Shown piece by piece: positions 1 through 9,435 of a stretch of 64,000 bases of DNA (position 1 is its first letter; every line of letters starts with the position of its first letter). The position numbers and the translations under genes are program-made. The DNA lies in NCBI GenBank assembly GCA_964520905.1, contig CAZFQL010000018.1, forward strand, positions 6,645 to 70,644, written 5' to 3'. The stretch comes from JAGVIE01 sp964520905 (GTDB lineage Bacteria > Bacteroidota > Ignavibacteria > UBA10030 > SZUA-254). The notes under the pieces are model-generated. The model had not been told where the DNA came from, searched no databases, and saw only the letters and a program-made list of their open reading frames with translations.

Positions 1-3000
1 GAGCATTCCGAAGTAAAGAATTCTCTCTCTGCCCTTTGCATCAGTTATTTTTAGATGGTCTATCTGATTAAGTAGCTCACTTGTTTTATTAGCCAATGCA
101 GTACGCGATAATAAGTATGACTTCTTAAAAATTAACTGACCGGCTTTATTAGTTTTGATCCAGTACCCTGATCCGGGGAACAACGTGTCTGCTTCCTTAT
201 ATGTTCCATCATAACCGAAATAGGTTGAAAGCACCATATCGCTCGGATTTTTTCCGATCTCGCCGATATCTATTGGTACCGACAGTGAACCGATCATATT
301 CCAGCCCAATGCAATATCGATGGTGTCATCGAGGAATTGCGAACCGCGGAATTCTACATCCTGGGAGCCGTTAAACTTTACCCAATATCCGACACAGTTA
401 TTGAGCGTATCTCGGGTTTCATACGATGTCGTATATGTAAAAGCTTCTGATACTGCAGTGGGAAATAGTGCTGTCTTCCAGAGGGAATCTGTTACCACCG
501 GCACCGATACCATATTCCAACCATCTAACATTGAGATATTCATTCTACTAAAGACAACTCTCACTGTGGCAAATGATGTATCCTTAAATGTCGGATCTGA
601 AACCGATTTAGCAATCAACCAAATAGTATCGATCGTTCCGACCGTCATATCTAATGAAATAGAAACCCGGATATCAACATTCTTTTCCTCATTAGCCGTA
701 AGTGAAAACGCTGAATCAGCTGGCGATAATATCCAACCACGACTATCGGAAACATGGAAGGAAAGCGTATCCCAACCGTTGCTTGTATTTTTAATCGTGA
801 ATGTAACCGGTACGGTTGTATTTACACCTCCGCTATCGTTTGCAACTGTTGCAACGTCTACACCTTTTGTAAGGTAACCGAGGAAGAAAGGAGATAGATA
901 TGCATTGGGATAAATAGCAGATATTATCCAGGTATTACCGATACGTTTTGCTGTACTGTTTTGAGATAATGTGTGGTAATATGATCCATTCCAATGAATA
1001 ACTCTTATCTCACTTGTATCCAATTCCGCAGCAACTCGCTCCGATTCATCGAACATTGCATTAATGTACGCCGTGTATTGTCCTTGTGTACATCCGGTCT
1101 GAGCGAAACTGTACCATCGCTTGACTGATGGACATCCCAATTCGACAAGTCCTGCACTGCTATATGGACTTCCGGCAGGCACTGTTACCTGGCAATGGCC
1201 AAATGGAAATGGGTTCAATGGATCATTGATACCTAATATGCTAATTGCATATCCATCCGAAGTTGTGAAGAACATTGGCGGTGTACCAAGACCTTGTCTA
1301 TGGGTATAAGGACCATTAACACTTACAGCAGTATCTACCTCGTAAAATGCTTGCCCAACATCAGCACGACCATATCCATAGGTATTGTCGAATCCAGCAG
1401 AACCGAGATCAATTGCGGTACGTTCAAATTTCGAATGAACATTAGCGGGTGTCATTAATTTATTCCAGGAGAGCAACAATGCTGCCATACCAGCAACGTG
1501 CGGTGCTGATGCTGATGTTCCAAAGAAAGGTGACCCAAATCCACCGACTCCGGTTACTTGTACACCGTCAACCGCGACAATATCTGGTTTCTGCCTACTA
1601 ACAAAGGCGGGCCAATAAACATCATAATTACCCAATGAGCTGAATGATTCGATCGCTGTTATATTATTTTGAGGTACGGCACCCACCGCAATAACTTCAG
1701 GAACACCGGGCTGACCCCAAATACTATTCTGTGGTGTCCAGTATTCCACGATGCTGCATCCACTGAGATATAACCCTAAAAGCTTCGATGGTGGTTTTGG
1801 TATTGTATCACGATGATTTATTACCACATTAACTACCGTCGGGGTGCCTTCATAATTCTTCCACGAAACTTTTTCCCACGGATTCTGAAAACCAGTCTGC
1901 GATCCTGCACCCATTATACCTGTTAGATTATTTATAAGGGCTGCATCGTAGAGATAAAGATCGTAATCATCTTTTGATGCTCCCCACGGATCAGGTGAGA
2001 TAAGTGAAGGATCTGCCCATTCAAGAACTACAGTTAATGTTTTCCCCGGAGGAATAGTAACTGCCAAACCGGGATCTAATTGTCCTGGAATCGGATCGAA
2101 ATTATGGAGGTCATCCCAATTGGCTGGAGGGTATCCCGCAGGTATGGGTCCGTTTGGTAATGGTTTATTTTCTTTAACATTCGACGGCAGGTTAATATCA
2201 TTATACATCGCTTGATAGTGTGAGCGACTTATCGGATTCATTGGAGTACCAGGACCATCTGCAAAATTCCCTGCCGAACTTATATAAACAACACCGGTAT
2301 CATTTGCCCATTTTGCTGCTTCTGCAACTGTTCCAATCGTTGCTGGTGTTCCGTCCTCGAACATCGGTTGATTGTACCAATACAAATCATCGACAATAAT
2401 TTTACAATTTTTTTCTCTTACCAATCGTTTTATCGCATCTACGTGCGCAGCACTGCCGGCAAGATCATGTAAGGCACCATAGAAAAATAAATTCACATTG
2501 GGTGCAAGATCATAGATTATCTCCATCATGGCGGTACCCTCGTCTCCGAGTCCCATTTTATTCCCAGCCGGTGGAAGAAAAGTGAAGTTTGCTGCTCCAA
2601 ATGTTGGAGGTAAATCACCGGAAAGTACTGACTGTCCAAAACTTACACAGCCATCCGAGATAACACCGACATTCACACTATCACCCATTATTAAAAGATC
2701 TGAGCGAATATCTTTAGCATGATGAATACTGTCACCTTCGGTTGTTACTGAGCCGATATTAAGCCCACCACCTGTGATTTCATTCACCAATCTCACTTCA
2801 TCTAACTTTGCGACCTCTTCTATCTTATCGATCGGCATATACACCGAGATAAGTTTCGCATCATTAAGTGAGATAAGAATATTTCCACCTAATCCCTCGA
2901 GCTGATTTGTGAGAGCCGGAGAAACATTGTACACATCGAGCAGTAAACCGATTCTTCCTTGCTCATCGAAACGAATAAGAGGGCTGTTGAATCGCTGAGG

Positions 3001-3192
3001 CAAGTTCATGAGATGTGCATTTTTTGAATCTACCCCTTCATTCTGTAATACATTTATCATTGCAGTAACTACAGGTGATATTTTATCCAGATATGAAGAA
3101 GTGTGTTGCTGAATTTGCCCGTGTAAAGTTAAATTGCTAATCAATAATACGAGTGTGACCCAGCAACCAAGAAATAATTTATTATTACGCAT
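1..3192 (-). CDS. Subtilisin-family (S8) secreted protein, C-terminus off the window
   Basis: About 1,064 codons are visible, open to the left edge, so the end is missing. The ATG at 3192 follows a good AGGAG site and begins a signal peptide (hydrophobic residues about 8-24). The subtilase domain spans about residues 165-620: Asp180 in 'GVISDG', a 'SAGN' oxyanion-hole motif, and Ser560 in 'GTSASAPHVAG'. The position that is normally catalytic His carries Glu218 in 'DEGTAM', as in a group of bacterial subtilase homologues. Beta-rich domains follow, then a 'GWNMVSVPV ... GYWVKF ... GWNMIG' module shared with the beta-propeller protein at 29439-32870. By analogy the missing end should be a T9SS sorting domain. 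A secreted protease or a catalytically altered homologue are both possible. Confidence 0.85.
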   Translation of the reverse strand, partial: MRNNKLFLGCWVTLVLLISNLTLHGQIQQHTSSYLDKISPVVTAMINVLQNEGVDSKNAHLMNLPQRFNSPLIRFDEQGRIGLLLDVYNVSPALTNQLEGLGGNILISLNDAKLISVYMPIDKIEEVAKLDEVRLVNEITGGGLNIGSVTTEGDSIHHAKDIRSDLLIMGDSVNVGVISDGCVSFGQSVLSGDLPPTFGAANFTFLPPAGNKMGLGDEGTAMMEIIYDLAPNVNLFFYGALHDLAGSAAHVDAIKRLVREKNCKIIVDDLYWYNQPMFEDGTPATIGTVAEAAKWANDTGVVYISSAGNFADGPGTPMNPISRSHYQAMYNDINLPSNVKENKPLPNGPIPAGYPPANWDDLHNFDPIPGQLDPGLAVTIPPGKTLTVVLEWADPSLISPDPWGASKDDYDLYLYDAALINNLTGIMGAGSQTGFQNPWEKVSWKNYEGTPTVVNVVINHRDTIPKPPSKLLGLYLSGCSIVEYWTPQNSIWGQPGVPEVIAVGAVPQNNITAIESFSSLGNYDVYWPAFVSRQKPDIVAVDGVQVTGVGGFGSPFFGTSASAPHVAGMAALLLSWNKLMTPANVHSKFERTAIDLGSAGFDNTYGYGRADVGQAFYEVDTAVSVNGPYTHRQGLGTPPMFFTTSDGYAISILGINDPLNPFPFGHCQVTVPAGSPYSSAGLVELGCPSVKRWYSFAQTGCTQGQYTAYINAMFDESERVAAELDTSEIRVIHWNGSYYHTLSQNSTAKRIGNTWIISAIYPNAYLSPFFLGYLTKGVDVATVANDSGGVNTTVPVTFTIKNTSNGWDTLSFHVSDSRGWILSPADSAFSLTANEEKNVDIRVSISLDMTVGTIDTIWLIAKSVSDPTFKDTSFATVRVVFSRMNISMLDGWNMVSVPVVTDSLWKTALFPTAVSEAFTYTTSYETRDTLNNCVGYWVKFNGSQDVEFRGSQFLDDTIDIALGWNMIGSLSVPIDIGEIGKNPSDMVLSTYFGYDGTYKEADTLFPGSGYWIKTNKAGQLIFKKSYLLSRTALANKTSELLNQIDHLKITDAKGRERILYFGML

Positions 3193-3688
3193 TGATACAC
3201 GCTCCTTTCCAGGAATGTTGTTACAACAGATAACGTTATATTATATTATGATTACAACCCATACGTCTTTTGAGTAGTTTACATTATTAATATACTCACG
3301 TATGAATCAAGAACTATTGGAATGACGCTTTATCGTGGTCGACTGCTGTGGGATAAGTAAATCGGTAGCTTGCTTAATCGTATGATAATGGAAAATCGGG
3401 TTGGAGTTGTTAGAACTAATTTTGGACTGGTCCGAGCATTTCCATTATTGATTCCCGTGAATCATGAACCTCATAAGGCAAACCACCTTATTCACAATTC
3501 CAACTCTGCATAGCGTAACTATGCTAATAATAACCCATTATTCTTGAAAAGTCAAGAAAAATAGTAGATAAGAAATGATACCCAATAGTATACTTAAGGA
3601 AATTGGGACCAATCCCTGTAACTCTTTATTGAATAATACTATAGGAATGATGCGCAGGAATAGGTGAGTATAGTTAAGACCTACTTTA
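3193..3688. other. Non-coding gap, possible structured RNA near 3400-3504
   Basis: No convincing gene is visible. The right half holds nested inverted repeats: an outer pair (about 3400-3410 with 3494-3504, one mismatch) encloses a small hairpin with TGATTC/GAATCA arms and a second with ATAAGG (3473-3478) and CCTTAT (3486-3491). The stretch lies 210-310 bases upstream of the protease start and could be part of its leader or an independent RNA. I recognise no known riboswitch family. Confidence 0.3.
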
Positions 3689-4174
3689 TCAAGCCTCTTT
3701 CAATTTTTTCCAGGTTATTTTCATATCTTCAGAAATAATCTTCGTATCGGATAGAACTGGAATAAAATTAGTATCACCGCTCCATCTCGGTACGATATGA
3801 AAATGGATATGCTGATCGATTCCTGCCCCGGCTGCCCTGCCAATGTTCGAGCCTATATTAAATCCTTCAGGATGTGAAACCGATTGAAGTTTTTTGATCA
3901 TCGTTCTGATTAAGCTCATTATCTCCATCATTTCATCATCGCTCAGATCCATAAAGGAGGGAACATGCCGATAAGGAACAACCATTAAATGTCCGCTGTT
4001 GTATGGATAGAGATTCATCAAGACAAAACATAATTTACCACGAGCAACAATGAGCCGTTCTTCATCATTCCGGTCCTGGTATGCCGTACAGAGAATGCAT
4101 TCCTCTTTTCCGTCTTTCGATTTAGAGAACGACTCGATGTACTTCGACCTCCAGGGTGAAAATAATCTCTCCAT
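3689..4174 (-). CDS. HIT-family nucleotide hydrolase/transferase
   Basis: 161 residues, usual for a HIT protein. The histidine-triad motif 'HIHFHIVPRW' is near residues 120-130, where the middle histidine forms the covalent nucleotidyl intermediate in this family. An N-terminal CxxC ('CILC', about residues 26-29), typical of the zinc-binding Ap4A-phosphorylase-like branch, is present. Family members act on diadenosine polyphosphates or adenylate conjugates in the cytoplasm; the actual substrate cannot be read here. It lies downstream of the fusA-like gene but is separated from it by a strong terminator hairpin, so it is probably transcribed on its own. Confidence 0.9.
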   Translation of the reverse strand: MERLFSPWRSKYIESFSKSKDGKEECILCTAYQDRNDEERLIVARGKLCFVLMNLYPYNSGHLMVVPYRHVPSFMDLSDDEMMEIMSLIRTMIKKLQSVSHPEGFNIGSNIGRAAGAGIDQHIHFHIVPRWSGDTNFIPVLSDTKIISEDMKITWKKLKEA

Positions 4175-4210
4175 GGTTCCACCGATATTAGTTATTAAAT
4201 TTTCTATTGA

Positions 4211-4260
4211 TCAAAATAGAACGAAGCGATCGGCTTTTACCTGATCGCTTCGCGTTTTAT
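4211..4260 (-). terminator. Terminator after the EF-G gene
   Basis: A perfect 10-bp inverted repeat (4222-4231 with 4243-4252) sits just past the EF-G stop. On the minus strand it is followed by a short T-rich tail. The plus-strand side is also T-rich, so it may work in both directions. Confidence 0.75.
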
Positions 4261-4278
4261 CATATTCAGATAATTGTA

Positions 4279-6384
4279 TTACGCTTCTTCTTCTACCTTT
4301 TGTTTGTCGTGTTCGGAAATGATCTTATCGGCAACTTCTCTCGGCATTTCTTCGTAATGATCGAATTTCTGGCGATGGAGTCCACGTCCCTGCGTCATAG
4401 ATCGGAGCGTAGTAGAATACCGATGCAGTTCTTTCAACGGAACAAGCGCTTTGATAATTTGATGCGAGCCATCCGTATCCATCCCGAGTATTTTGCCGCG
4501 TCTACTTGAGATATCGCCCATTACGTCGCCCATGTAATCCTCAGGGACTGTCACTTCAATTTCGTAGATGGGTTCGAGCAGAATTGGTTTTGCTTCCTTG
4601 AACCCCTTTTTGAAACACATTCTGCCCGCAATCTTGAATGAATGTTCATCCGAATCAACATCATGGTACGAACCGTCGAATAAAGTTACTTTCACATCTA
4701 CTACTTTACATCCGGATATAACGCCGCCAACCATCGCTTCGGCAATCCCTTTTTCAACAGCAGGAACAAAACGACCCGGTACAACACCGCCAACGATTGC
4801 ATCCTCAAAAACAAAACCTCCTCCGCGCTGCAATGGTTCTACTTTTAACCAGACATGTCCATATTGTCCGCGTCCACCGGATTGTTTTTTATGTTTATAC
4901 TCAACTTCATTCGCTCTTCCGCGTATTGTCTCGCGGTACGGTATCTTCGGCTCAACCAATTCAACTTCAACTCCATATTTTGCTTTAAGACGATTAATCA
5001 TCGTATTGAGATGGAGTTCACCCTGTCCGCTTATCACTGTTTGATGTAATTCCGGATCGACTGCCATAACGAAAGTCAGGTCTTGTTCATGTAATCCATG
5101 TAATCCATTGGCAATCTTATCTTCATCGCCTTTTGCCTTAGTAGCAATAGCCATGCTTATGACAGGATCGGGTAAGGGAATAGGCGGCAAAACAACAGAC
5201 AAGGCTTTACTGCTTAGTGTGTTGTTTGTATGTGTGTCTTTTAGTTTGACAACGGCGCCAATATCACCGGCAAGAATTTTCCCGACTTCTTTTCTTTCTT
5301 TTCCATTCATGATGAAGAGCTGCGCCAATCGTTCAGGTTTATTATTGGTATTATTGACTAAATCCATTCCTGGCGATACCGTTCCTGAATAGACCCTGAA
5401 GTATGAAAGATCACCGACATGAGGTTCGGAAACAGTTTTAAACGCGAATAATACAGGTTGTGCGTTCATATTGCACTTTAATTCAACTTTATTTTCATTT
5501 GATGTATTTCCCGACATGCTTCCGATAGCCGGAGCAACTTCCGTTGGATTCGGGAAATAATCAACGATAAAATCCAGTATCGACGCGACTCCGACATTAT
5601 GCGACCCCGCTGAACAAAGAAGGGGATGAATTTTTCTCTTTCGTATCCCGAGGCGTAAGCCATCTTTAATTTCCAGATCAGTGAGTGTTCCGTTTGTGAA
5701 AAACACGTCTAATAATTTTTCGTCAACTTCGGCAATCTTCTCGATAAGTTGTTCCCTCATACCGTCGGCTTTCGCCTTCAAATCAGCAGGAATATCACTT
5801 TCGGTGTACTTCCCTTTGCTGTCACGGGTATACGTTAATACTTTCATGCGCAGAAGATCAACTATCGCTTCAAACCCTAAACCTTGCTTTACCGGAAATT
5901 GAATCGGAATCAAATCATGAGTGAACTGGTCTTTCGAAGCCGCGACTACTTTATCAAAATCCGCATTCTCATTATCGAGTTTATTTACTACGAATATCGC
6001 GCCATTATTAAATTCCTTCGTATACTTCCAAACGATTTCCGTCCCGACTTCCCCTCCTTCAACGGCTTTAAGAAAAATAACAGCAGCATCTGCTACGCGG
6101 AGAGCGCTCTTAACTTCTCCGGTGAAATCGGTATATCCGGGTGTGTCTAATATATTTACTTTGACGCCTTTCCAATCGCAAAAAAGGATGGAGGAATTAA
6201 TCGATATCTGCCGTTCTATTTCATCGGGCCGATAATCGGAAACCGTATTCCCCTCTTCAACCTTTCCGAGACGATTAATCGTACCGCTTGTGAAGAGACA
6301 CGCTTCAGCGAGTGACGTCTTTCCTGATCCACCGTGCCCGACTAAAGCAATATTACGAACAATATCTGCAGTATACTCTTTCAT
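4279..6384 (-). CDS. Elongation factor G, type II (EF-G2-like)
   Basis: 701 residues, full EF-G length. The GTPase domain has P-loop 'GHGGSGKT' (residues 16-23), switch II 'DTPGYTDF' (about 78-85) and 'NKLD' (about 132). Domains II-V follow, including the 'GQGELHL' and 'GRGQYGHV' segments. Canonical EF-G has 'AHIDAGKT' at the P-loop; the 'GHGGSGKTSLAEA' form and 'GNTVSD' switch I are those of the EF-G2 subgroup found beside a canonical fusA in many genomes. It probably supports translocation or ribosome recycling under particular conditions. The start is an ATG after AAGGAG. It is monocistronic, with a terminator behind it. A second, canonical fusA is expected elsewhere. Confidence 0.88.
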   Translation of the reverse strand: MKEYTADIVRNIALVGHGGSGKTSLAEACLFTSGTINRLGKVEEGNTVSDYRPDEIERQISINSSILFCDWKGVKVNILDTPGYTDFTGEVKSALRVADAAVIFLKAVEGGEVGTEIVWKYTKEFNNGAIFVVNKLDNENADFDKVVAASKDQFTHDLIPIQFPVKQGLGFEAIVDLLRMKVLTYTRDSKGKYTESDIPADLKAKADGMREQLIEKIAEVDEKLLDVFFTNGTLTDLEIKDGLRLGIRKRKIHPLLCSAGSHNVGVASILDFIVDYFPNPTEVAPAIGSMSGNTSNENKVELKCNMNAQPVLFAFKTVSEPHVGDLSYFRVYSGTVSPGMDLVNNTNNKPERLAQLFIMNGKERKEVGKILAGDIGAVVKLKDTHTNNTLSSKALSVVLPPIPLPDPVISMAIATKAKGDEDKIANGLHGLHEQDLTFVMAVDPELHQTVISGQGELHLNTMINRLKAKYGVEVELVEPKIPYRETIRGRANEVEYKHKKQSGGRGQYGHVWLKVEPLQRGGGFVFEDAIVGGVVPGRFVPAVEKGIAEAMVGGVISGCKVVDVKVTLFDGSYHDVDSDEHSFKIAGRMCFKKGFKEAKPILLEPIYEIEVTVPEDYMGDVMGDISSRRGKILGMDTDGSHQIIKALVPLKELHRYSTTLRSMTQGRGLHRQKFDHYEEMPREVADKIISEHDKQKVEEEA

Positions 6385-6549
6385 AAAAAATATTTCTCCT
6401 TAACGAAATATAAAGATAAAATCTTGCAACCCATATAATGATTCAAAACGGAATCGTAATTTAAAACCATCGCTGACAGGATGCGGGATGCAGCATCCTT
6501 CGATGTTGGTAAAATTAGTATTTGGTATCTTAATCAGGGAGTAAGATGA

Positions 6550-6936
6550 TCACGCTCGAAGTCGAGCAATGAACGTCCGAACGCCTTTAAAAACCGCTAC
6601 CATAGTCCCGACTGTTTCCAGAACAGGTTCCTCAATTTGCTCTTGCACTTTCTGTTCGAAGTTCACTAAGTTATCAATAATTTCTTTAATGGAATTTATT
6701 GAACTCTTAACCAGATCAACCTGCTCATCAATATTTTCTGTAACAGTTTTGATCTTTTCGGTTATGACTTCGAGATTACTGAATACAGGAAGTGCTTTCG
6801 CGGTCAATTCTTTGATGTCATGTTCAACAATTGTCAGGATGTTTCGGACACGGATGAGAACCGTGATCAGATAGACACAGAGGACAGTTAACGCCGCAAG
6901 CGCCACAATCTGCATTACAAGAAGAAGACCTTCCAT
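6550..6936 (-). CDS. DUF948-like single-pass membrane protein
   Basis: 128 residues with one N-terminal membrane segment (about residues 5-27), then a long amphipathic helix-rich region with many Glu, Lys, Ile and Val that should form a coiled coil. This plan matches DUF948 proteins ('general stress protein' type), which often sit next to YtxH-domain proteins, as here: the next gene upstream, 33 bases away, is YtxH-like. The role is unknown; envelope stress is an inference from related operons. ATG start with AAGGA eight bases upstream. Confidence 0.7.
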   Translation of the reverse strand: MEGLLLVMQIVALAALTVLCVYLITVLIRVRNILTIVEHDIKELTAKALPVFSNLEVITEKIKTVTENIDEQVDLVKSSINSIKEIIDNLVNFEQKVQEQIEEPVLETVGTMVAVFKGVRTFIARLRA

Positions 6937-6969
6937 TATAATAATCCTTGTTTTTGGTTGATATTATTA

Positions 6970-7362
6970 TTACGCATCGCGTCCCTTCTCACCTTTATAT
7001 GCCTCAACACCGGCACGGAATGCCGCTTTGATTTTACCGCTTTCATTTCCAGCGCGTTCGCGTATTTCTGAAAGAACTTTATCGGCATCACCCATAATAT
7101 GTTCAGCTTTTTCTTTTGCTTCAGATATTAGCTGATCGGAACGTGTTTTCCCCTGGTTCACAAAATCCTGCGCTTTCGATGTTGTTGTTTTCAAATAACC
7201 GCTCGCACCTTCGGCAATGTCAGTTGCCTTCTTTTTTATATCCGAGCGAAGTTCTTTTCCACTCTTCGGGGCATAAAGTAATGCCGAAATTGCTCCAACA
7301 ACACCGCCGACGAGAAATCCGACAAGTAAACCTTTTGCCATTCCACTTTTTTCGTCTGCCAT
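6970..7362 (-). CDS. YtxH-domain protein
   Basis: 130 residues. A glycine-rich membrane segment (about residues 9-28) is followed by 'LLYAPKSGKELRSDI', the conserved YtxH signature, then an amphipathic, charged helical tail resembling gas-vesicle or apolipoprotein-like proteins. YtxH proteins are small membrane-anchored stress-associated proteins of unknown mechanism. A strong GGAAGGA site precedes the ATG. It is the first gene of a probable two-gene operon with the DUF948-like protein. Confidence 0.85.
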   Translation of the reverse strand: MADEKSGMAKGLLVGFLVGGVVGAISALLYAPKSGKELRSDIKKKATDIAEGASGYLKTTTSKAQDFVNQGKTRSDQLISEAKEKAEHIMGDADKVLSEIRERAGNESGKIKAAFRAGVEAYKGEKGRDA

Positions 7363-7588
7363 ATGTATCCTTCCTATTGCTATTTAGAAAACATGATGTA
7401 TAATTTATAAGTGACAAATTACCAATAATACGTATAAAAATCAAGTATTTATGAGAAAATATGATATTCGAAATCCTATTATATCGCTGTTATTCATCAA
7501 CAAAAACGGATTCTTCTTGCATTTCTTCATAAGATGTGATATAATCAAGTCATTCTTTTTTTTTGTAAATATCGTTTAATCGGAATAT

Positions 7589-8695
7589 ATGTGGAAAACA
7601 ACTGAAGGAAGTACGGGGAGATTAATCCAGCTATGCATCGGTTATTTTATTTTTTACGTGATCACAGGTATCAGTGCAAAATTATTTACTGCAAAAGATA
7701 TTGCCATATCATTGTGCCAGAACCAGATTGAATACATGGTTTATAATACTATCGGTGGTATACTTACTGCGCTATCTGTCGTATTCGTCATGCGCTGGTA
7801 TAAACTTAAATCGAATAAGTTGGTATCGTTATGGAAGTTCGGATTCCCGCAGGAAGTATTTTACATTATCCCCTCAGGGTTAATGACTGCGATAATCATA
7901 CCGACAACAACTTTGCTGTACACATTTCAGATGTCGGTTATGGTCGCTATGGTAATCATGAGAGCGAGTGTTATTGTTATAGGCAGAATCGTCGATGCTG
8001 TACAAATTGCTCAGGGGATTTTGCATAAGAAAGTATATATTGAAGAAAATATTGCCGTGGTTTTTGCACTGTGCGCCGCGAGCGTTAATATATTCTGGAT
8101 TGAACAAGGTGGATTCGATTTCTTGCAATCAACTGCCGCAGTCGCTATACTTTCCAGTTATATCGCAGCATATACGATTCGGATTTATATTATGAACTAC
8201 TTTAAAAACACTCGCGCCAAAGGTGTCCCGCTGGATAATCATGGTTTTTTCGGGATTGAACAAATTACTGCTTCGATTTTTGCTATCTTGATTGGAATAT
8301 TTTTTTATAATGCTCCATCCTTGTTCGGATGGGATTTCCCGCAACTGGCAGAGTTTCAGGATTCAATTAAAACACCGAATACAATATGGGGGTGGACACT
8401 ATTAAGTGGAACCGCATTCGGCATCGTGGCATTCTTTTCAGTATTCTTGTTTATGTTCAAAGGAAGGACTGCGACTTTTGCAGGTTTAGTCAACCGTCTG
8501 ACTTCATTAGTTGCAGGAACTGTTGCAACAGTTCTCTCAGCGATTATACTTGGTGCTAAATTTCCAAAAATTCAGGATTGGATTTCATTAGTATTTATCC
8601 TCATCGCTGTTGCCTTCTTGTCAGTTGCAGAACGCAAACGTACTAAAGAACTTGCCGCAGCTAACGAAATTGAGAACGGTCGAAAGATGAAATAG
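7589..8695 (+). CDS. Multi-pass membrane protein, EamA/DMT-like
   Basis: 368 residues with about ten hydrophobic segments spread over the whole length, the plan of drug/metabolite transporter (EamA-like) proteins. No motif gives a substrate. A short charged tail ends the protein. It is transcribed toward the P-loop gene on the other strand; the two stop codons nearly touch, and no clear terminator lies between. It diverges from the YtxH gene across a 226-base AT-rich gap. A transporter is the best guess; the family assignment rests on topology more than on sequence motifs. Confidence 0.6.
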   Translation: MWKTTEGSTGRLIQLCIGYFIFYVITGISAKLFTAKDIAISLCQNQIEYMVYNTIGGILTALSVVFVMRWYKLKSNKLVSLWKFGFPQEVFYIIPSGLMTAIIIPTTTLLYTFQMSVMVAMVIMRASVIVIGRIVDAVQIAQGILHKKVYIEENIAVVFALCAASVNIFWIEQGGFDFLQSTAAVAILSSYIAAYTIRIYIMNYFKNTRAKGVPLDNHGFFGIEQITASIFAILIGIFFYNAPSLFGWDFPQLAEFQDSIKTPNTIWGWTLLSGTAFGIVAFFSVFLFMFKGRTATFAGLVNRLTSLVAGTVATVLSAIILGAKFPKIQDWISLVFILIAVAFLSVAERKRTKELAAANEIENGRKMK

Positions 8696-8696
8696 A

Positions 8697-9410
8697 TTAT
8701 TTCTTCTTAATGCTCCACAACTTTGCAGTCGCTCTCTCCAATTCTGCGCCGAGTTTCACCGGATCGTCTGTTTTTTCCGGCATATTTTCAAATACTGCAT
8801 AGGGGACTTTGAATCCTTTTATTTCTATGAAGTTAGGATCGTTAGCAGTCAGTTTCTCCCAATCATTTGTTTTATAGTAAAACTCCATCTTCTCATCGGG
8901 TAATGAATGATATAGGATGGAATCTTCCATTCCGGGTCTCGCTCGCCGACGATTCTTCCGGACTGATTCTTCATAAGGCACTTTGATATAAATGATTCCT
9001 GCTCTCTTCAATATCTCTTCATGCAGATATGAGAATGCCTCACCGAAACCATTCTCTCCACCTCGAGCAAACTCCACTATCGTTGTAGTCTTATCGTGGT
9101 AATTAGGATCAGCTGCCAATTTCTTCCTGTAGGTCAAACTGACTCGCTCGATATATAAATTCCAGATGAAGTGATCTTTGAACCAATATTTTTCATCGGA
9201 CCATACACGCGATTTACCGTTGCGCGATAAGATATCATCCACCTCGAAAGTTTCCCATACATATACAAAGTCATCGATCTCCTCGAATTCACCTACATGA
9301 AAACGACGTGATCTTTCACCAGATTGTGTCTTCTTAAGGTAATCTATCACTTCCGATTTACCGGCAGCGGGTCGTCCGATTAAAATTATCACATCAAAAT
9401 TATTATTCAT
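8697..9410 (-). CDS. P-loop NTPase, nucleotide-kinase-like, function unknown
   Basis: 237 residues. Walker A 'GRPAAGKS' lies at about residues 12-19, right after a hydrophobic strand, as in small-molecule kinases. A basic stretch 'RKNRRRARPGMED' around residue 150 could act as the lid region. The substrate is not apparent. ATG start with AGAGG upstream. It ends against the convergent membrane-protein gene and sits 25 bases downstream of the 5'-nucleotidase-like gene, so it may share that transcript, which would fit nucleotide metabolism. Confidence 0.55.
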   Translation of the reverse strand: MNNNFDVIILIGRPAAGKSEVIDYLKKTQSGERSRRFHVGEFEEIDDFVYVWETFEVDDILSRNGKSRVWSDEKYWFKDHFIWNLYIERVSLTYRKKLAADPNYHDKTTTIVEFARGGENGFGEAFSYLHEEILKRAGIIYIKVPYEESVRKNRRRARPGMEDSILYHSLPDEKMEFYYKTNDWEKLTANDPNFIEIKGFKVPYAVFENMPEKTDDPVKLGAELERATAKLWSIKKK

Positions 9411-9435
9411 ATTAACCTCTAAAATGTTTTTTTAG

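Noticed and set aside
320..2722. Plus-strand open frames within the protease region
   Set aside because: They lie antisense to a long continuous minus-strand frame with clear subtilase motifs and have no recognisable products.
4568..5392. Plus-strand frames of 60-160 codons across the EF-G gene
   Set aside because: Antisense shadows of a strongly conserved gene; no ribosome sites or families.
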